A DNA stretch of 10,053 bases from Pirellulaceae bacterium. Its GTDB lineage: Bacteria; Planctomycetota; Planctomycetia; Pirellulales; Pirellulaceae. The DNA lies in contig JABDKS010000886.1 in NCBI GenBank assembly GCA_013002105.1, positions 1 to 10,053 on the forward strand, given 5' to 3'. Both the position numbers and the translations under genes were made by a program. Within the stretch, counting starts at the first letter, position 1. Every line of letters begins with the position of its first letter. Of the stretch, positions 1-7,860 are shown piece by piece. Below the pieces are notes generated by a model. The model saw nothing but the letters and a program-made list of their open reading frames with translations, did not search any database and was not told where the DNA came from.

Positions 1-440
1 GCACGTGTCTTGGTCATGCCGATCATGATGCAATTCAATCGATGCCGCTAAGATTGCAGGACGGGCTGGGCCCAAGAAATGTGGTGGGCACTGGACATGT
101 GGTGGGCACTGGACATGCGGTGGGCCCAGGACATGCGGTGGGCACTAACAGGCAGTTGCCCTCTGAGACTACATTTTTGCGGCAAATCGCACCATTTCGA
201 CTGTAATCGCCGGCACTCAAACTGTTCCGGATGCGTCGACTTGTCACTGTCGCGGGTCCGAGGCAAATTTGATTTGGCCGTGTACAATTTAGGAGCGTGC
301 TGAATGCATCACCGATGTCCTCGGTGGCCGCTGCTTCCTATCTTTGCCGCGATTGCGTTCAAACCGCCCGGGTCTCGACCCATCCCGCCTTCGTCGTATC
401 GCACCACTCGCAAAGGTCTTCCAAGGAAACTGCGCTCTCC
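1..440. other. Upstream noncoding region with minisatellite and possible promoter
   Basis: I find no convincing gene here. Apart from the tandem repeat at 61-150, the region is unremarkable. A TACAAT hexamer at 283-288 resembles a -10 box, but no good -35 box lies 16-18 bases upstream of it. An AGGAG at 291-295 sits just before a GTG at 297 that is in frame with the large downstream gene. That GTG would add 48 residues before a clean signal peptide, so I treat 297-440 as leader rather than coding sequence. The + strand is open from the left edge to stop codons at 49-51 in one frame and 204-206 in another. The tail of an upstream gene is therefore possible, but nothing in the short translations is recognisable. 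Confidence 0.5.
61..150. repeat. 18-bp tandem repeat (minisatellite), about 5 units
   Basis: Four consecutive 18-base units begin at 79, 97, 115 and 133. The first two are identical (ATGTGGTGGGCACTGGAC). The third has C for T at position 4 and a GGGCCCAGG variant, and the fourth diverges at its end. The 18 bases at 61-78 match the third unit at 13 positions in the same phase, so they look like a decayed fifth copy. The period is a multiple of three and the unit has no stop codon on either strand, so open frames across it are expected by chance and do not indicate a gene. Confidence 0.85.
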
Positions 441-3400
441 ATGAAATTCCCTCGACTCGCTTCGCTCCCGTTCACCGCCAGTTTATTACTCTTTGCGACC
501 GCAACGACTTGCCTGGCTGCTGAATCCCACACGTTGGTGCTGACCCCGCCCGACGGGACCCCAACCAAACACGTCGTATTGGTCGCGGGTGACGAAGAAT
601 ATCGCACCGAAGAAACGATGCCGATGCTGGCGAAAATTTTGAGCCAGAAGCACGGTTTCAAATGCACCGTCGTGTTTGCACATTCAGAGGATGGAACCTA
701 TATCGACCCCAACAACCAACAAGGCCTTCGTGGGTTGAGTGCATTGGATAGTGCCGACCTGATGATCATCGGCACACGTTTTCGACAACCCAGCGAAACC
801 GAGGCCGCTCACTTGACGCGATTTATGGATGCGGGCAAACCGATCATCGGCATTCGCACGGCAACTCACGCCTTCAATGGCAAGGGAGACTTTGGCGGTA
901 AGATCCCGTTCGGCCAATGGGGTCGTCAGATTCTGGGGGAACAATGGGTCAGCCACCACGGCGGCCACAAGCGACAAGGAGCCAGGGGTGTGACAGTCGC
1001 GGCCAATGCAGAGCATCCGATCCTGAACGGTGTCAAAGATGTGTTTGGACCGAGTGATGTCTACGGTGTGACCCACCTGACCGATGCGGACACAATCCTG
1101 ATGCGGGCGGCGGTTACCGAATCACTGGACCCGTCGTCGGATAACATTCCCGGTGACAAGAACGATCCGATGCAACCGTTTGCGTGGCTGCACCAATATG
1201 AATCACCCGTTGGAAACACAGGGCAGTCTTTCTGTACGACAGGCGGGGCGTCGGTTGATTTTGTCAACGAAGATTTCCGACGAATGGTTGTCAACACAGC
1301 GTTGCATCTGACCGGTCAGGAAGTGCCTGCCAAGGCCGATGTGGCGTACGTCGATCCTTTTTATCCCAGTTTCTTTGGCTTCATCCGCGAAAAAAACTGG
1401 TGGAAAGACGCTGACATGCAGCCCAGTGATTACGGGCTTGGCAAATCACCCAATCGACCGGATCCGCCGGGATCACCGGAATGGAATTTCCGTCCGGTCG
1501 TCAGCGAATTGAACAACGATCAGACGGGAGCCTTGTCGCTACAAAAGAATCTGCGCGTCGCGGCGGTTGGGAATTCGTTGGCCGAACGGATGAATTTGTT
1601 CGGACATTTCGAAGCCCTCCTGCACACACGTCATCCAGAAAAAGAGATTTTGTTCCGCAATTTCGGATGGCCCGCCGATGAAGTGGCCAATCAGCAACGA
1701 CCTGGCAGTTACACCACAATCGACGATCCGCTGGAAGTATTCGGACCTGAGATGTTTTTGTGTTTCTTTGGCTACAACGAGTCATTCACCGGACGCAGCG
1801 ACCAGCAGATCGAGCAGTTCATCGACAACTATCGTCAATACATCGCTGCGACGACAAAGCGGTTCACCAAGAACGGAAAAAAGCCGACTTTCATCCTGAT
1901 CAGCCCGATCGCGTACGAGGCAACCGGAAATCCTTTGAAACCATCCGGCATCGAAGAAAACAAGAACCTTCGTGCGTACTCGGACGCGATTTCCCAATTG
2001 GCCGCCCAAGACGGTCATCGCTTCATCGACCTTTTCACCGAAACGGAGAAACTTTTTTCGGCTGATCCCGGCAATCAATACACGATCAATGGCGCTCACT
2101 TGAATGAATCGGGTGACGCCGCAGTCGGGCAATTGTTGGATGCAAAATTGTTCGCCGCCAATCACCCCATTGGCATCGACGCATCGAAATTCAACGACGT
2201 GCGTCATTGGGTCAACGACAAGTCATGGTATCACCAACAGGACTATCGGATGCTCAACGGCTGGTACGTCTACGGCGGCCGACGAACGTGGGACACCGAG
2301 ACATTCCCAACCGAGTATCGTAAAATCCGCAACATGGTGGCCGTGCGTGACCAATACATCTGGGACATGGCCGCAGGTCACAAGGTACCCGCCCAGCCGG
2401 ATGACTCGGGGACCGGCGAAGTCTTTGAGCCGGCGACCATGTTTGGAACACGTGACGACAATTTCCGCCAAATGCGTGAACCGGCCGAACTGAAATACCC
2501 GTCACCCGAAGAATCAATATCGATGATGACGGTTCCCGAAGGCTTCAAGGTCGAACTGTTCGCGTCCGAGCGGGAGTTCCCCGAACTGGCCAACCCAAAT
2601 CAAATCGCATTCGACAGCAAAGGCCGCCTATGGGTTTCCTGTATGGCCAACTATCCCCAATGGCAACCTGGTTCGGCAAAACCAAGCGACCGTCTGTTGA
2701 TTTTGGAAGATACCAACAAGGATGGTCGCGCCGATACATGCAAGACATTTTATGACAAACTGATCTGCCCGACCGGATTCGAATTTTTCGACGGCGGTGT
2801 ATTGGTGGTCGATGAGCCTCGTATCTTGTTCATCAAGGACACGGATGGAGACGACCGAGCCGACTATGTGGAACAGATAATCGACGGGATCGCGACCGAC
2901 GACACTCACCACACTGTGGGGGCTTGGGAGTATTCGCATGGCGGGCAATTGCACATGCTCGAAGGCGTCTCGCTTTCGACAACCTTGGAAACCCCCTGGG
3001 GACCATTTCGAAACAAGAGCACCGCAGGTGGATACATTTTTGATCCGCACGCGCAGAAATTCGTTCATTACCGTACCCCCGGTTATGGCAATCCTTGGTG
3101 TTTGGTATTCGATCGATGGGGCAACGGAATTGTCGGCGACGGCACCAATGCCAAACAGCACTGGGTCACACCCCTGATGGGCAAGGAGGTCAGCACACGA
3201 AAAACGCTCCAACCAGTATTCGACAACGAAGGAATGCGTCCCGCTGTTGGCAATGAATTTCTACTTTCACGTCAGTTTCCTGATTCGGTACAAGGTCAGT
3301 TCATTTACGCGTGCGTGATCAACATGCACGGCATGCCACGGTTTAATCTGCGTGACGAAAAACAGGGAGCTGGATTCGAAGGCGAACGAATCGACGACCT

Positions 3401-5171
3401 GCTTTCGTCAACCGATATGATTTTTCGACCGGTTGATCCAAAGATCGGCCCCGATGGCGCGCTCTGGTTCGGCGATTGGTGCAACGCTCTGATCGGCCAC
3501 ATGCAGTACTCCCAACGAGACCCGAATCGAGATCACAAGCACGGTCGGGTCTATCGAATGGTCAATACCAAGAAGCCGTTGCTGACGCCCATCACCCAAG
3601 CGGATAAATCGGTACCGGAGCTTTTGGACCAGTTGAATGCTTATGAATTGCGAACACGCTATCGTGCTAGCCGCGAGTTGCGCGAACGTCCCCAAGCCGA
3701 AGTCTTTGCGGCACTGAGCACCTGGATTGCCAACGCAAAAAATCCGAAACAATTGTGCGAAGCGATGTGGATTCAAGAAGGTTTTCGCGACGTCAGTTCG
3801 GAGTTGCTCGATCAGATTCTCGCCAGCGACGACTATCACGCCCGCGCCGCAGCGATCCACACGATCACCAACGAACGTGAGCGAACCCCTGACATCAAAG
3901 ATCGACTGGCGGCAGCCATTGCCGATCCGCATCCGCGTGTCCGACTCGAGGCGGTCCGGGGAATCAGTTTCCTGGAGGGTCCCGACGCGATCGAATTGGC
4001 GCTCAAGGTGGTCGATCAACCGATGGATTATTGGTTGGAGTACACCCTGGAGCACACACTGCACGCTTTGGAGCCCTCTTGGAAAAACGCCGATCGTGAG
4101 CAACTGCTGGCGAATTCGACGGAGAAGGCCAAGCAGTACTTGGAACGCCATATCCGCTCGAGCGGTCCCGGTGGTGCTGCTGTCAAACCGCTGGAGACTG
4201 CCGAAGACGTTGATGCGACGACCGAGCAGCGACTCCAAGCGATCAACGCATTAACCAAGATCCGCGGCGGACAAGCCAAGCGAGGCGCCGCGGTGTTCAA
4301 ACAAGTTTGTTCTGCTTGCCACATGGTCGGCGATCTGGGCAAAAAGTTTGGGCCGGACTTGAGCGACATCGCCGCGCGGATGAACAAAAAACAAATCATG
4401 ACATCGGTGTTGCTGCCCAATGATCAGATTGCCAAGGGCTATGAGTCGGTGTCGGTACTGGATGAAGACGGCCAGACGCATATGGGATTCATCTTGAAGG
4501 AAACCGATGATGTGCTGTCACTTGGGGTCGCCAACGGCAAGCAGGTGGACATTGACAAAGACACCATCGAATTTCGAAAAGAGATGAAAGCCAGTTCGAT
4601 GCCCGAGGGTTTGATCAAACAGATCGCACCGATCGAGTTTTTGGATTTGATCGCCTATTTGGAACAGCAGTCGGCTGTTGGCAAAGAGGTCAAAGATGGA
4701 TGGATTTCGCTGAAATCTAAGAACACAGCCGAACTGCGTCGTCACAACGGCTTTTCCGAAATTTCGCGTGATGCCGCGATCAAGTTGGGAAAAACGATGA
4801 CCAACCGTCAATGGAACTCGGATGCTCATTTATTCTTGTCGGACGCACCGTCGACGGGATTTGGTTTCGTCTTCCATTCGGATCACGATACCGACCAACC
4901 GGCGGTCACGATTCGTCTGACCAAGCAATCAGAGATTCGACACATTTGGCTGCAGAACCGATTGCAGGACCAATTCTATGAAAGAGCCAAGGGCCTGACG
5001 GTTTGGGTTAGCGCCGACGGCAAGGATTACCGCGAGGTCTGGACGTCCTCCAAACCGCAAGCCGAATGGATGATCGATTTGCCCGCCGGGACGAAAGCAA
5101 AATACGTCAAAATCGGTTTGCGTGGTAAAGGAACATTCCACCTCAATCGCGGCGTGATCTACGGCAAGTAG
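441..5171 (+). CDS. Secreted ThuA / SGNH hydrolase / PVC-type propeller / cytochrome c fusion protein
   Basis: The protein has 1576 residues if it starts at the ATG at 441. That start is preferred because it gives a classic Sec signal peptide: basic start MKFPR, hydrophobic core at about 10-25, cleavage near CLAAE. A weak AAGGA lies 13 bases upstream. Domains in order: ThuA-like, glutamine-amidotransferase fold (about 43-295; GIRTATHAF at 137-145); SGNH hydrolase-like (about 371-565; GNS with Ser379, GYN with Asn446, NGAH with His553); PVC-type dehydrogenase-like beta-propeller (about 694-1040) with two Asp-rich, calcium-loop-like motifs (757-765 and 800-808); HEAT-like helices (about 1060-1215); c-type heme domain (about 1274-1410) with CSACH at 1290-1294 and a candidate axial Met1387; and a C-terminal beta-rich, discoidin-like region (about 1470-1576). 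No membrane segment is visible after the signal peptide. Family knowledge suggests periplasmic or surface oxidation and deacylation of carbohydrate with electron transfer through the heme. The substrate is unknown. The domain calls are firm for the propeller and heme parts and weaker for the C-terminus. Confidence 0.93.
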   Translation: MKFPRLASLPFTASLLLFATATTCLAAESHTLVLTPPDGTPTKHVVLVAGDEEYRTEETMPMLAKILSQKHGFKCTVVFAHSEDGTYIDPNNQQGLRGLSALDSADLMIIGTRFRQPSETEAAHLTRFMDAGKPIIGIRTATHAFNGKGDFGGKIPFGQWGRQILGEQWVSHHGGHKRQGARGVTVAANAEHPILNGVKDVFGPSDVYGVTHLTDADTILMRAAVTESLDPSSDNIPGDKNDPMQPFAWLHQYESPVGNTGQSFCTTGGASVDFVNEDFRRMVVNTALHLTGQEVPAKADVAYVDPFYPSFFGFIREKNWWKDADMQPSDYGLGKSPNRPDPPGSPEWNFRPVVSELNNDQTGALSLQKNLRVAAVGNSLAERMNLFGHFEALLHTRHPEKEILFRNFGWPADEVANQQRPGSYTTIDDPLEVFGPEMFLCFFGYNESFTGRSDQQIEQFIDNYRQYIAATTKRFTKNGKKPTFILISPIAYEATGNPLKPSGIEENKNLRAYSDAISQLAAQDGHRFIDLFTETEKLFSADPGNQYTINGAHLNESGDAAVGQLLDAKLFAANHPIGIDASKFNDVRHWVNDKSWYHQQDYRMLNGWYVYGGRRTWDTETFPTEYRKIRNMVAVRDQYIWDMAAGHKVPAQPDDSGTGEVFEPATMFGTRDDNFRQMREPAELKYPSPEESISMMTVPEGFKVELFASEREFPELANPNQIAFDSKGRLWVSCMANYPQWQPGSAKPSDRLLILEDTNKDGRADTCKTFYDKLICPTGFEFFDGGVLVVDEPRILFIKDTDGDDRADYVEQIIDGIATDDTHHTVGAWEYSHGGQLHMLEGVSLSTTLETPWGPFRNKSTAGGYIFDPHAQKFVHYRTPGYGNPWCLVFDRWGNGIVGDGTNAKQHWVTPLMGKEVSTRKTLQPVFDNEGMRPAVGNEFLLSRQFPDSVQGQFIYACVINMHGMPRFNLRDEKQGAGFEGERIDDLLSSTDMIFRPVDPKIGPDGALWFGDWCNALIGHMQYSQRDPNRDHKHGRVYRMVNTKKPLLTPITQADKSVPELLDQLNAYELRTRYRASRELRERPQAEVFAALSTWIANAKNPKQLCEAMWIQEGFRDVSSELLDQILASDDYHARAAAIHTITNERERTPDIKDRLAAAIADPHPRVRLEAVRGISFLEGPDAIELALKVVDQPMDYWLEYTLEHTLHALEPSWKNADREQLLANSTEKAKQYLERHIRSSGPGGAAVKPLETAEDVDATTEQRLQAINALTKIRGGQAKRGAAVFKQVCSACHMVGDLGKKFGPDLSDIAARMNKKQIMTSVLLPNDQIAKGYESVSVLDEDGQTHMGFILKETDDVLSLGVANGKQVDIDKDTIEFRKEMKASSMPEGLIKQIAPIEFLDLIAYLEQQSAVGKEVKDGWISLKSKNTAELRRHNGFSEISRDAAIKLGKTMTNRQWNSDAHLFLSDAPSTGFGFVFHSDHDTDQPAVTIRLTKQSEIRHIWLQNRLQDQFYERAKGLTVWVSADGKDYREVWTSSKPQAEWMIDLPAGTKAKYVKIGLRGKGTFHLNRGVIYGK
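4308..4322 (+). other. CxxCH heme c attachment motif within the large secreted protein
   Basis: The codons read Cys-Ser-Ala-Cys-His (residues 1290-1294), preceded by GAAVFKQV and followed by a GPDLS motif. This is the arrangement of the planctomycete/verrucomicrobial C-terminal heme-binding domain. A Met in SSMPEG at residue 1387 is a plausible second axial ligand. Covalent heme attachment requires export, which agrees with the signal peptide. Confidence 0.9.
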
Positions 5172-5178
5172 AAACCTC

Positions 5179-5336
5179 GTAAAACGAACTTCAGTCCGTT
5201 ACGAATCAAGTTTTTTTTCCTGGTAAAACGGACTTCAGTCCGTTACCGATCAAACCTTTTTTTCCTGGTAGAACGGACTTCAGTCCGTTACCGATCAAAC
5301 CTTTTTTCCTGGTAGAACGGACTTCAGTCCGTTACC
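5179..5336 (+). repeat. Palindromic repeat array, forward orientation, 4 copies
   Basis: Four copies of a short palindrome lie just after the stop codon of the large gene. The 18-base cores are at 5183-5200, 5227-5244, 5272-5289 and 5316-5333, a period of 44-45 bases. The core has 8-base arms (AACGGACT / AGTCCGTT) around TC, with an outer GGT/ACC pairing in most copies. Copy 1 has one arm mismatch (AACGAACT). The copies are joined by a conserved spacer beginning CGATCAAACC, followed by a T-tract and CCTGGTA. The T-tract starts about 11 bases after the stem, so the copies do not look like textbook intrinsic terminators, although they may stop transcription. They resemble REP-type extragenic palindromes. 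Confidence 0.9.
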
Positions 5337-5353
5337 GATCAAAGTTCTTTCTT

Positions 5354-5448
5354 GGTAACGGACTAAAGTCCGTTCTACACGTCATTTTGGTAGCGGACTG
5401 AAGTTCGTTCTACACGTCATTTTGGTAGCGGACTGAAGTCCGTTCTAC
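5354..5448 (-). repeat. Palindromic repeat array, reverse orientation, 3 copies
   Basis: The same palindrome appears three more times, inverted relative to the four copies to its left. The cores are at 5357-5374, 5392-5409 and 5427-5444, with an exact 35-base period. Orientation is set by the asymmetric flanks: GGTA before the core and CTAC after it here, against GGTAG before and ACC after in the left group. The spacer, ACGTCATTTTGGT, is different and lacks the long T-tract. The central dinucleotide is AA in the first copy and GA in the others. One arm carries a G:T wobble in the last two copies. The array ends 14 bases before the stop codon of the convergent rhomboid gene. Confidence 0.88.
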
Positions 5449-5462
5449 GGGAGAGTATCCAC

Positions 5463-6023
5463 TCATCGCCAGGCGATGCGTTTGTTCTTTTGTGCTAAGA
5501 AATATGCGACCGCTGCGCCGGCGATCACTCCGAACAGGTGGCCTTCCCAAGAGACTTGGCTGCCGATCCGCGGTATCACACCGCTGATCAGTGTTCCGCC
5601 AAAGAGAAACCCGACGAGTAGTGCGATTCCAATCGACAATGGTTTTTTTGCCAAAAAACCGTTCAGAATCAGAAAGCCAATCAATCCAAATATCAGTCCG
5701 CTGGCCCCAACGTGATTCGAATCCGAACGCCCCATTAGCCAAACCAACACACCGTTGACGATCACGATCGCAACGACGATCGGCCAGTGCTGTCGCTGGG
5801 AGCCGACCAACAATGCCATCAAGATCACCAGTGAAATCGTGTTGCTGAACACATGATAAAAACCGCCGTGCAACAGCGGCATCAATGGGATCCCGATCAA
5901 GCCGCTGACGGTTCGTGGTTGCACACCCCAACTATTGATCGCATACGGAATGAATGCATCAACGATGTAAACCAGCCAAATGACCAGAATAAAAATGCCG
6001 ACGAAGTAAAAGTCTTTTCGCAT
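5463..6023 (-). CDS. Rhomboid-family intramembrane serine protease
   Basis: This 186-residue integral membrane protein should cleave other membrane proteins within or near the bilayer. It has about six hydrophobic segments (roughly residues 7-24, 45-75, 81-97, 105-122, 127-147 and 160-178), the minimal bacterial rhomboid core. The catalytic signature is complete: GASG at 106-109 gives nucleophile Ser108, and WEGHLFG gives His162 for the Ser-His dyad. His57 and Asn61 in HVFSN match the conserved HxxxN of the second segment, which contributes to the oxyanion hole. There is no extra cytoplasmic domain. The ATG at 6021-6023 is preferred because it leads directly into the first membrane segment; the ribosome binding site is weak. 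The gene lies 149 bases downstream of the aldehyde dehydrogenase gene on the same strand, so cotranscription is possible but a functional link is not obvious. Its substrate is unknown. Confidence 0.93.
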   Translation of the reverse strand: MRKDFYFVGIFILVIWLVYIVDAFIPYAINSWGVQPRTVSGLIGIPLMPLLHGGFYHVFSNTISLVILMALLVGSQRQHWPIVVAIVIVNGVLVWLMGRSDSNHVGASGLIFGLIGFLILNGFLAKKPLSIGIALLVGFLFGGTLISGVIPRIGSQVSWEGHLFGVIAGAAVAYFLAQKNKRIAWR

Positions 6024-6172
6024 GTCGCGTTATCTTTTTAAAACCGAAAAACGAACCTCGGTTACAAAGGCCCTCCTCGTTGATAGGGCTCAGACACGGA
6101 CAATTCGGGGCGCCGCTTCGCAAACCGCGCAACCGTGTGGCGGCGCGTTTCCATCGAGTTCCACCCCAGACA

Positions 6173-7765
6173 TCAAACGGAGGCTTGGGTCCAATCGCCG
6201 TCCACCAAACGCCACGTCGATCCCGTTGGATTCTTGTCCTGCAGCAATGCTGGCAGTCGATCGGACCGAACATTGTCGAAACTGGTCAACTTTCCAAACC
6301 GAATCAGAGCACCGGGAATCCCGACCGCGGTAAAACCGGGGTGACCGGTGGCGGGAAACGGACCGCCATGGTTCATCGCCGCGCTGACGGCAACACCAGT
6401 TGGCATTTTGTCGTTCAGGATTCGGCCGACTTTTGGCTCCAATTCAAATGCGATCAATTCACTGATCGCATCATCGCTGCCGTCGGTCGCACTGTAGATG
6501 CACCCGGTCAAATTGCCTTCCAATTGCGCAATCGCCTCGCAAAGTTGTTCGACGTCGTCCGCAACGACAAAAAGTGAAGCGTTTCCGAATGCCTCGGTTT
6601 GAAACCCTTCGGGGTTGCCCAAGAACGACGCGGCGGTCGTTTTCAGCAGAGTATTGGCGTAAGCACAGCGATCCGACTCCACCTTGCCGCCACCGGTCAA
6701 CAACTCAGCGCCGAATTCGCATAACTTTTCGACGCTAGCCGACAGCGACTTGGCAACGTTTGGCGAAAGCAACGTTCCCGCAGCGGTGGATGCAAACTTA
6801 TCCTTGACGTTTTCGATGAATTGATCCGATGCGGGGTCGGCCAGCAAGAACACCATTCCGGGATTGGTACAGAACTGGCCGGTTCCCATCAAAACACTGG
6901 TCATGAACTGACCAACAATGTCGCCGCTGCTTTCGGACAACGACCCGGGAGTGATCACGACAGGATTGACGCTGGACAATTCCAAATAAATTGGCTTGCC
7001 CGCTTTGTCAGCCGCTGCCTTCAATGCCAATCCCGCACTGCGACTGCCGGTGTAAGCGGTCGCACCGATTCGTGGATCGGCGACCAGTCGCTCGCCGTCT
7101 GCGTGACTGGTCCGGTAAATCAATTGCACGGTCGCCTCCGGCAATCCGGTTTCTTTCAACGCCTCAGCAGCCTCGAGTGCAAACAGCCGTGTGGTTTCGG
7201 GATGTGAACTATTGGCTTTGCCGATCACTGGGTTACCCGCGGCGATCGCGGCAGCAAAATCGCCGCCGGACACGCTGCCGAAAGCAAAAGGAAAGTTATT
7301 GGGGCCGAAAACACAAACCGGGCCGAGCGAGCGGTAGCACGAACGAATTCCGGTAGCCGTATCGATCGTCGGCATGGCCCAACTGCCACTGCGACACGCT
7401 GCGGCGGCGGCCCGCAACTGGTTGCTGGTCCGTGGTAATTCGACGTCCGCCAATCGCGGACTGCGGGCTAATCCGGTTTCTGCAAATGCCGCATCGGATA
7501 ACGCATCCTTTGCCGCGTCGATTCGGTCGGCATAACGTTCCAAGAAGAGCGCGATTTTTTCGGCCGGCAACCGACGTAACTCGCGAGCCGCGTCGGCAGC
7601 AGCGTCCAATGCTGCGTCGCAGTCATCCCACCTACTGACAGGAAACTCTGCAGCCAGGGTTTCATTTTTGTTTGGATCGGTTGCTTGGAAAGTTGCTTGA
7701 TGCGATGCGTCACGCCATTGACCGGCGATCAGGACGGGACGAACTGCAGAAGTTGCGATGGACAT
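6173..7765 (-). CDS. Aldehyde dehydrogenase, alpha-ketoglutarate semialdehyde (2,5-dioxovalerate) type
   Basis: This 530-residue cytoplasmic enzyme very likely oxidises 2,5-dioxopentanoate (alpha-ketoglutarate semialdehyde) to 2-oxoglutarate with NAD(P)+. The ALDH superfamily machinery is intact: oxyanion Asn157 in FGPNNFPF, cofactor-binding Lys183 in GKANSSHP, the Rossmann motif TGSRSAG (239-245), general base Glu262 in LELSSVNP, nucleophile Cys299 in GTGQFCTNPG, and Glu391 in TEAFG. The long C-terminus with MNHGGPFPATGHPGFTAVG is characteristic of the KGSADH subgroup rather than generic aldehyde dehydrogenases. The next gene upstream on the same strand, 138 bases away, encodes a dehydratase expected to make exactly this substrate, which strengthens the assignment. 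Other short dicarboxylic semialdehydes remain possible substrates. The start at 7765 gives the normal family N-terminus; no strong ribosome binding site is visible. Confidence 0.92.
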   Translation of the reverse strand: MSIATSAVRPVLIAGQWRDASHQATFQATDPNKNETLAAEFPVSRWDDCDAALDAAADAARELRRLPAEKIALFLERYADRIDAAKDALSDAAFAETGLARSPRLADVELPRTSNQLRAAAAACRSGSWAMPTIDTATGIRSCYRSLGPVCVFGPNNFPFAFGSVSGGDFAAAIAAGNPVIGKANSSHPETTRLFALEAAEALKETGLPEATVQLIYRTSHADGERLVADPRIGATAYTGSRSAGLALKAAADKAGKPIYLELSSVNPVVITPGSLSESSGDIVGQFMTSVLMGTGQFCTNPGMVFLLADPASDQFIENVKDKFASTAAGTLLSPNVAKSLSASVEKLCEFGAELLTGGGKVESDRCAYANTLLKTTAASFLGNPEGFQTEAFGNASLFVVADDVEQLCEAIAQLEGNLTGCIYSATDGSDDAISELIAFELEPKVGRILNDKMPTGVAVSAAMNHGGPFPATGHPGFTAVGIPGALIRFGKLTSFDNVRSDRLPALLQDKNPTGSTWRLVDGDWTQASV

Positions 7766-7860
7766 TATGGAAGCCTAAGGGAACGAATGAGTTTTTTTGA
7801 GTCAAGGTCGTGGGAATGCTTGCTGGCGTCGACCGGCTGATGTTTTCGGGGTTGGTTGAT

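Noticed and set aside
3..206. Open + strand frame from the left edge to TAA 204-206, possibly the tail of an upstream gene
   Set aside because: Most of it crosses the stop-free minisatellite, and the non-repeat parts give no recognisable protein. A gene tail cannot be excluded, but I cannot support one.
79..303. A 74-codon + strand open frame starting in the minisatellite
   Set aside because: Its first third is the 18-bp repeat, which is open in every frame, and the rest shows no recognisable domain or ribosome binding site.
3408..4238. Long antisense open frame (276 codons) inside the large secreted protein gene
   Set aside because: The + strand frame here encodes the well-supported propeller and HEAT-like regions. 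The antisense translation has no domain character, so it is a shadow frame.
5179..5448. CRISPR array
   Set aside because: Repeats are short palindromes with nearly identical spacers that flip orientation midway. CRISPR spacers should be unique, and no cas genes are nearby.
6110..6146. Possible terminator hairpin after the aldehyde dehydrogenase gene (GCGCCGC / GCGGCGC)
   Set aside because: The 7-base arms are separated by a 23-base loop and no T-tract follows on the minus strand, so it is not a convincing intrinsic terminator.
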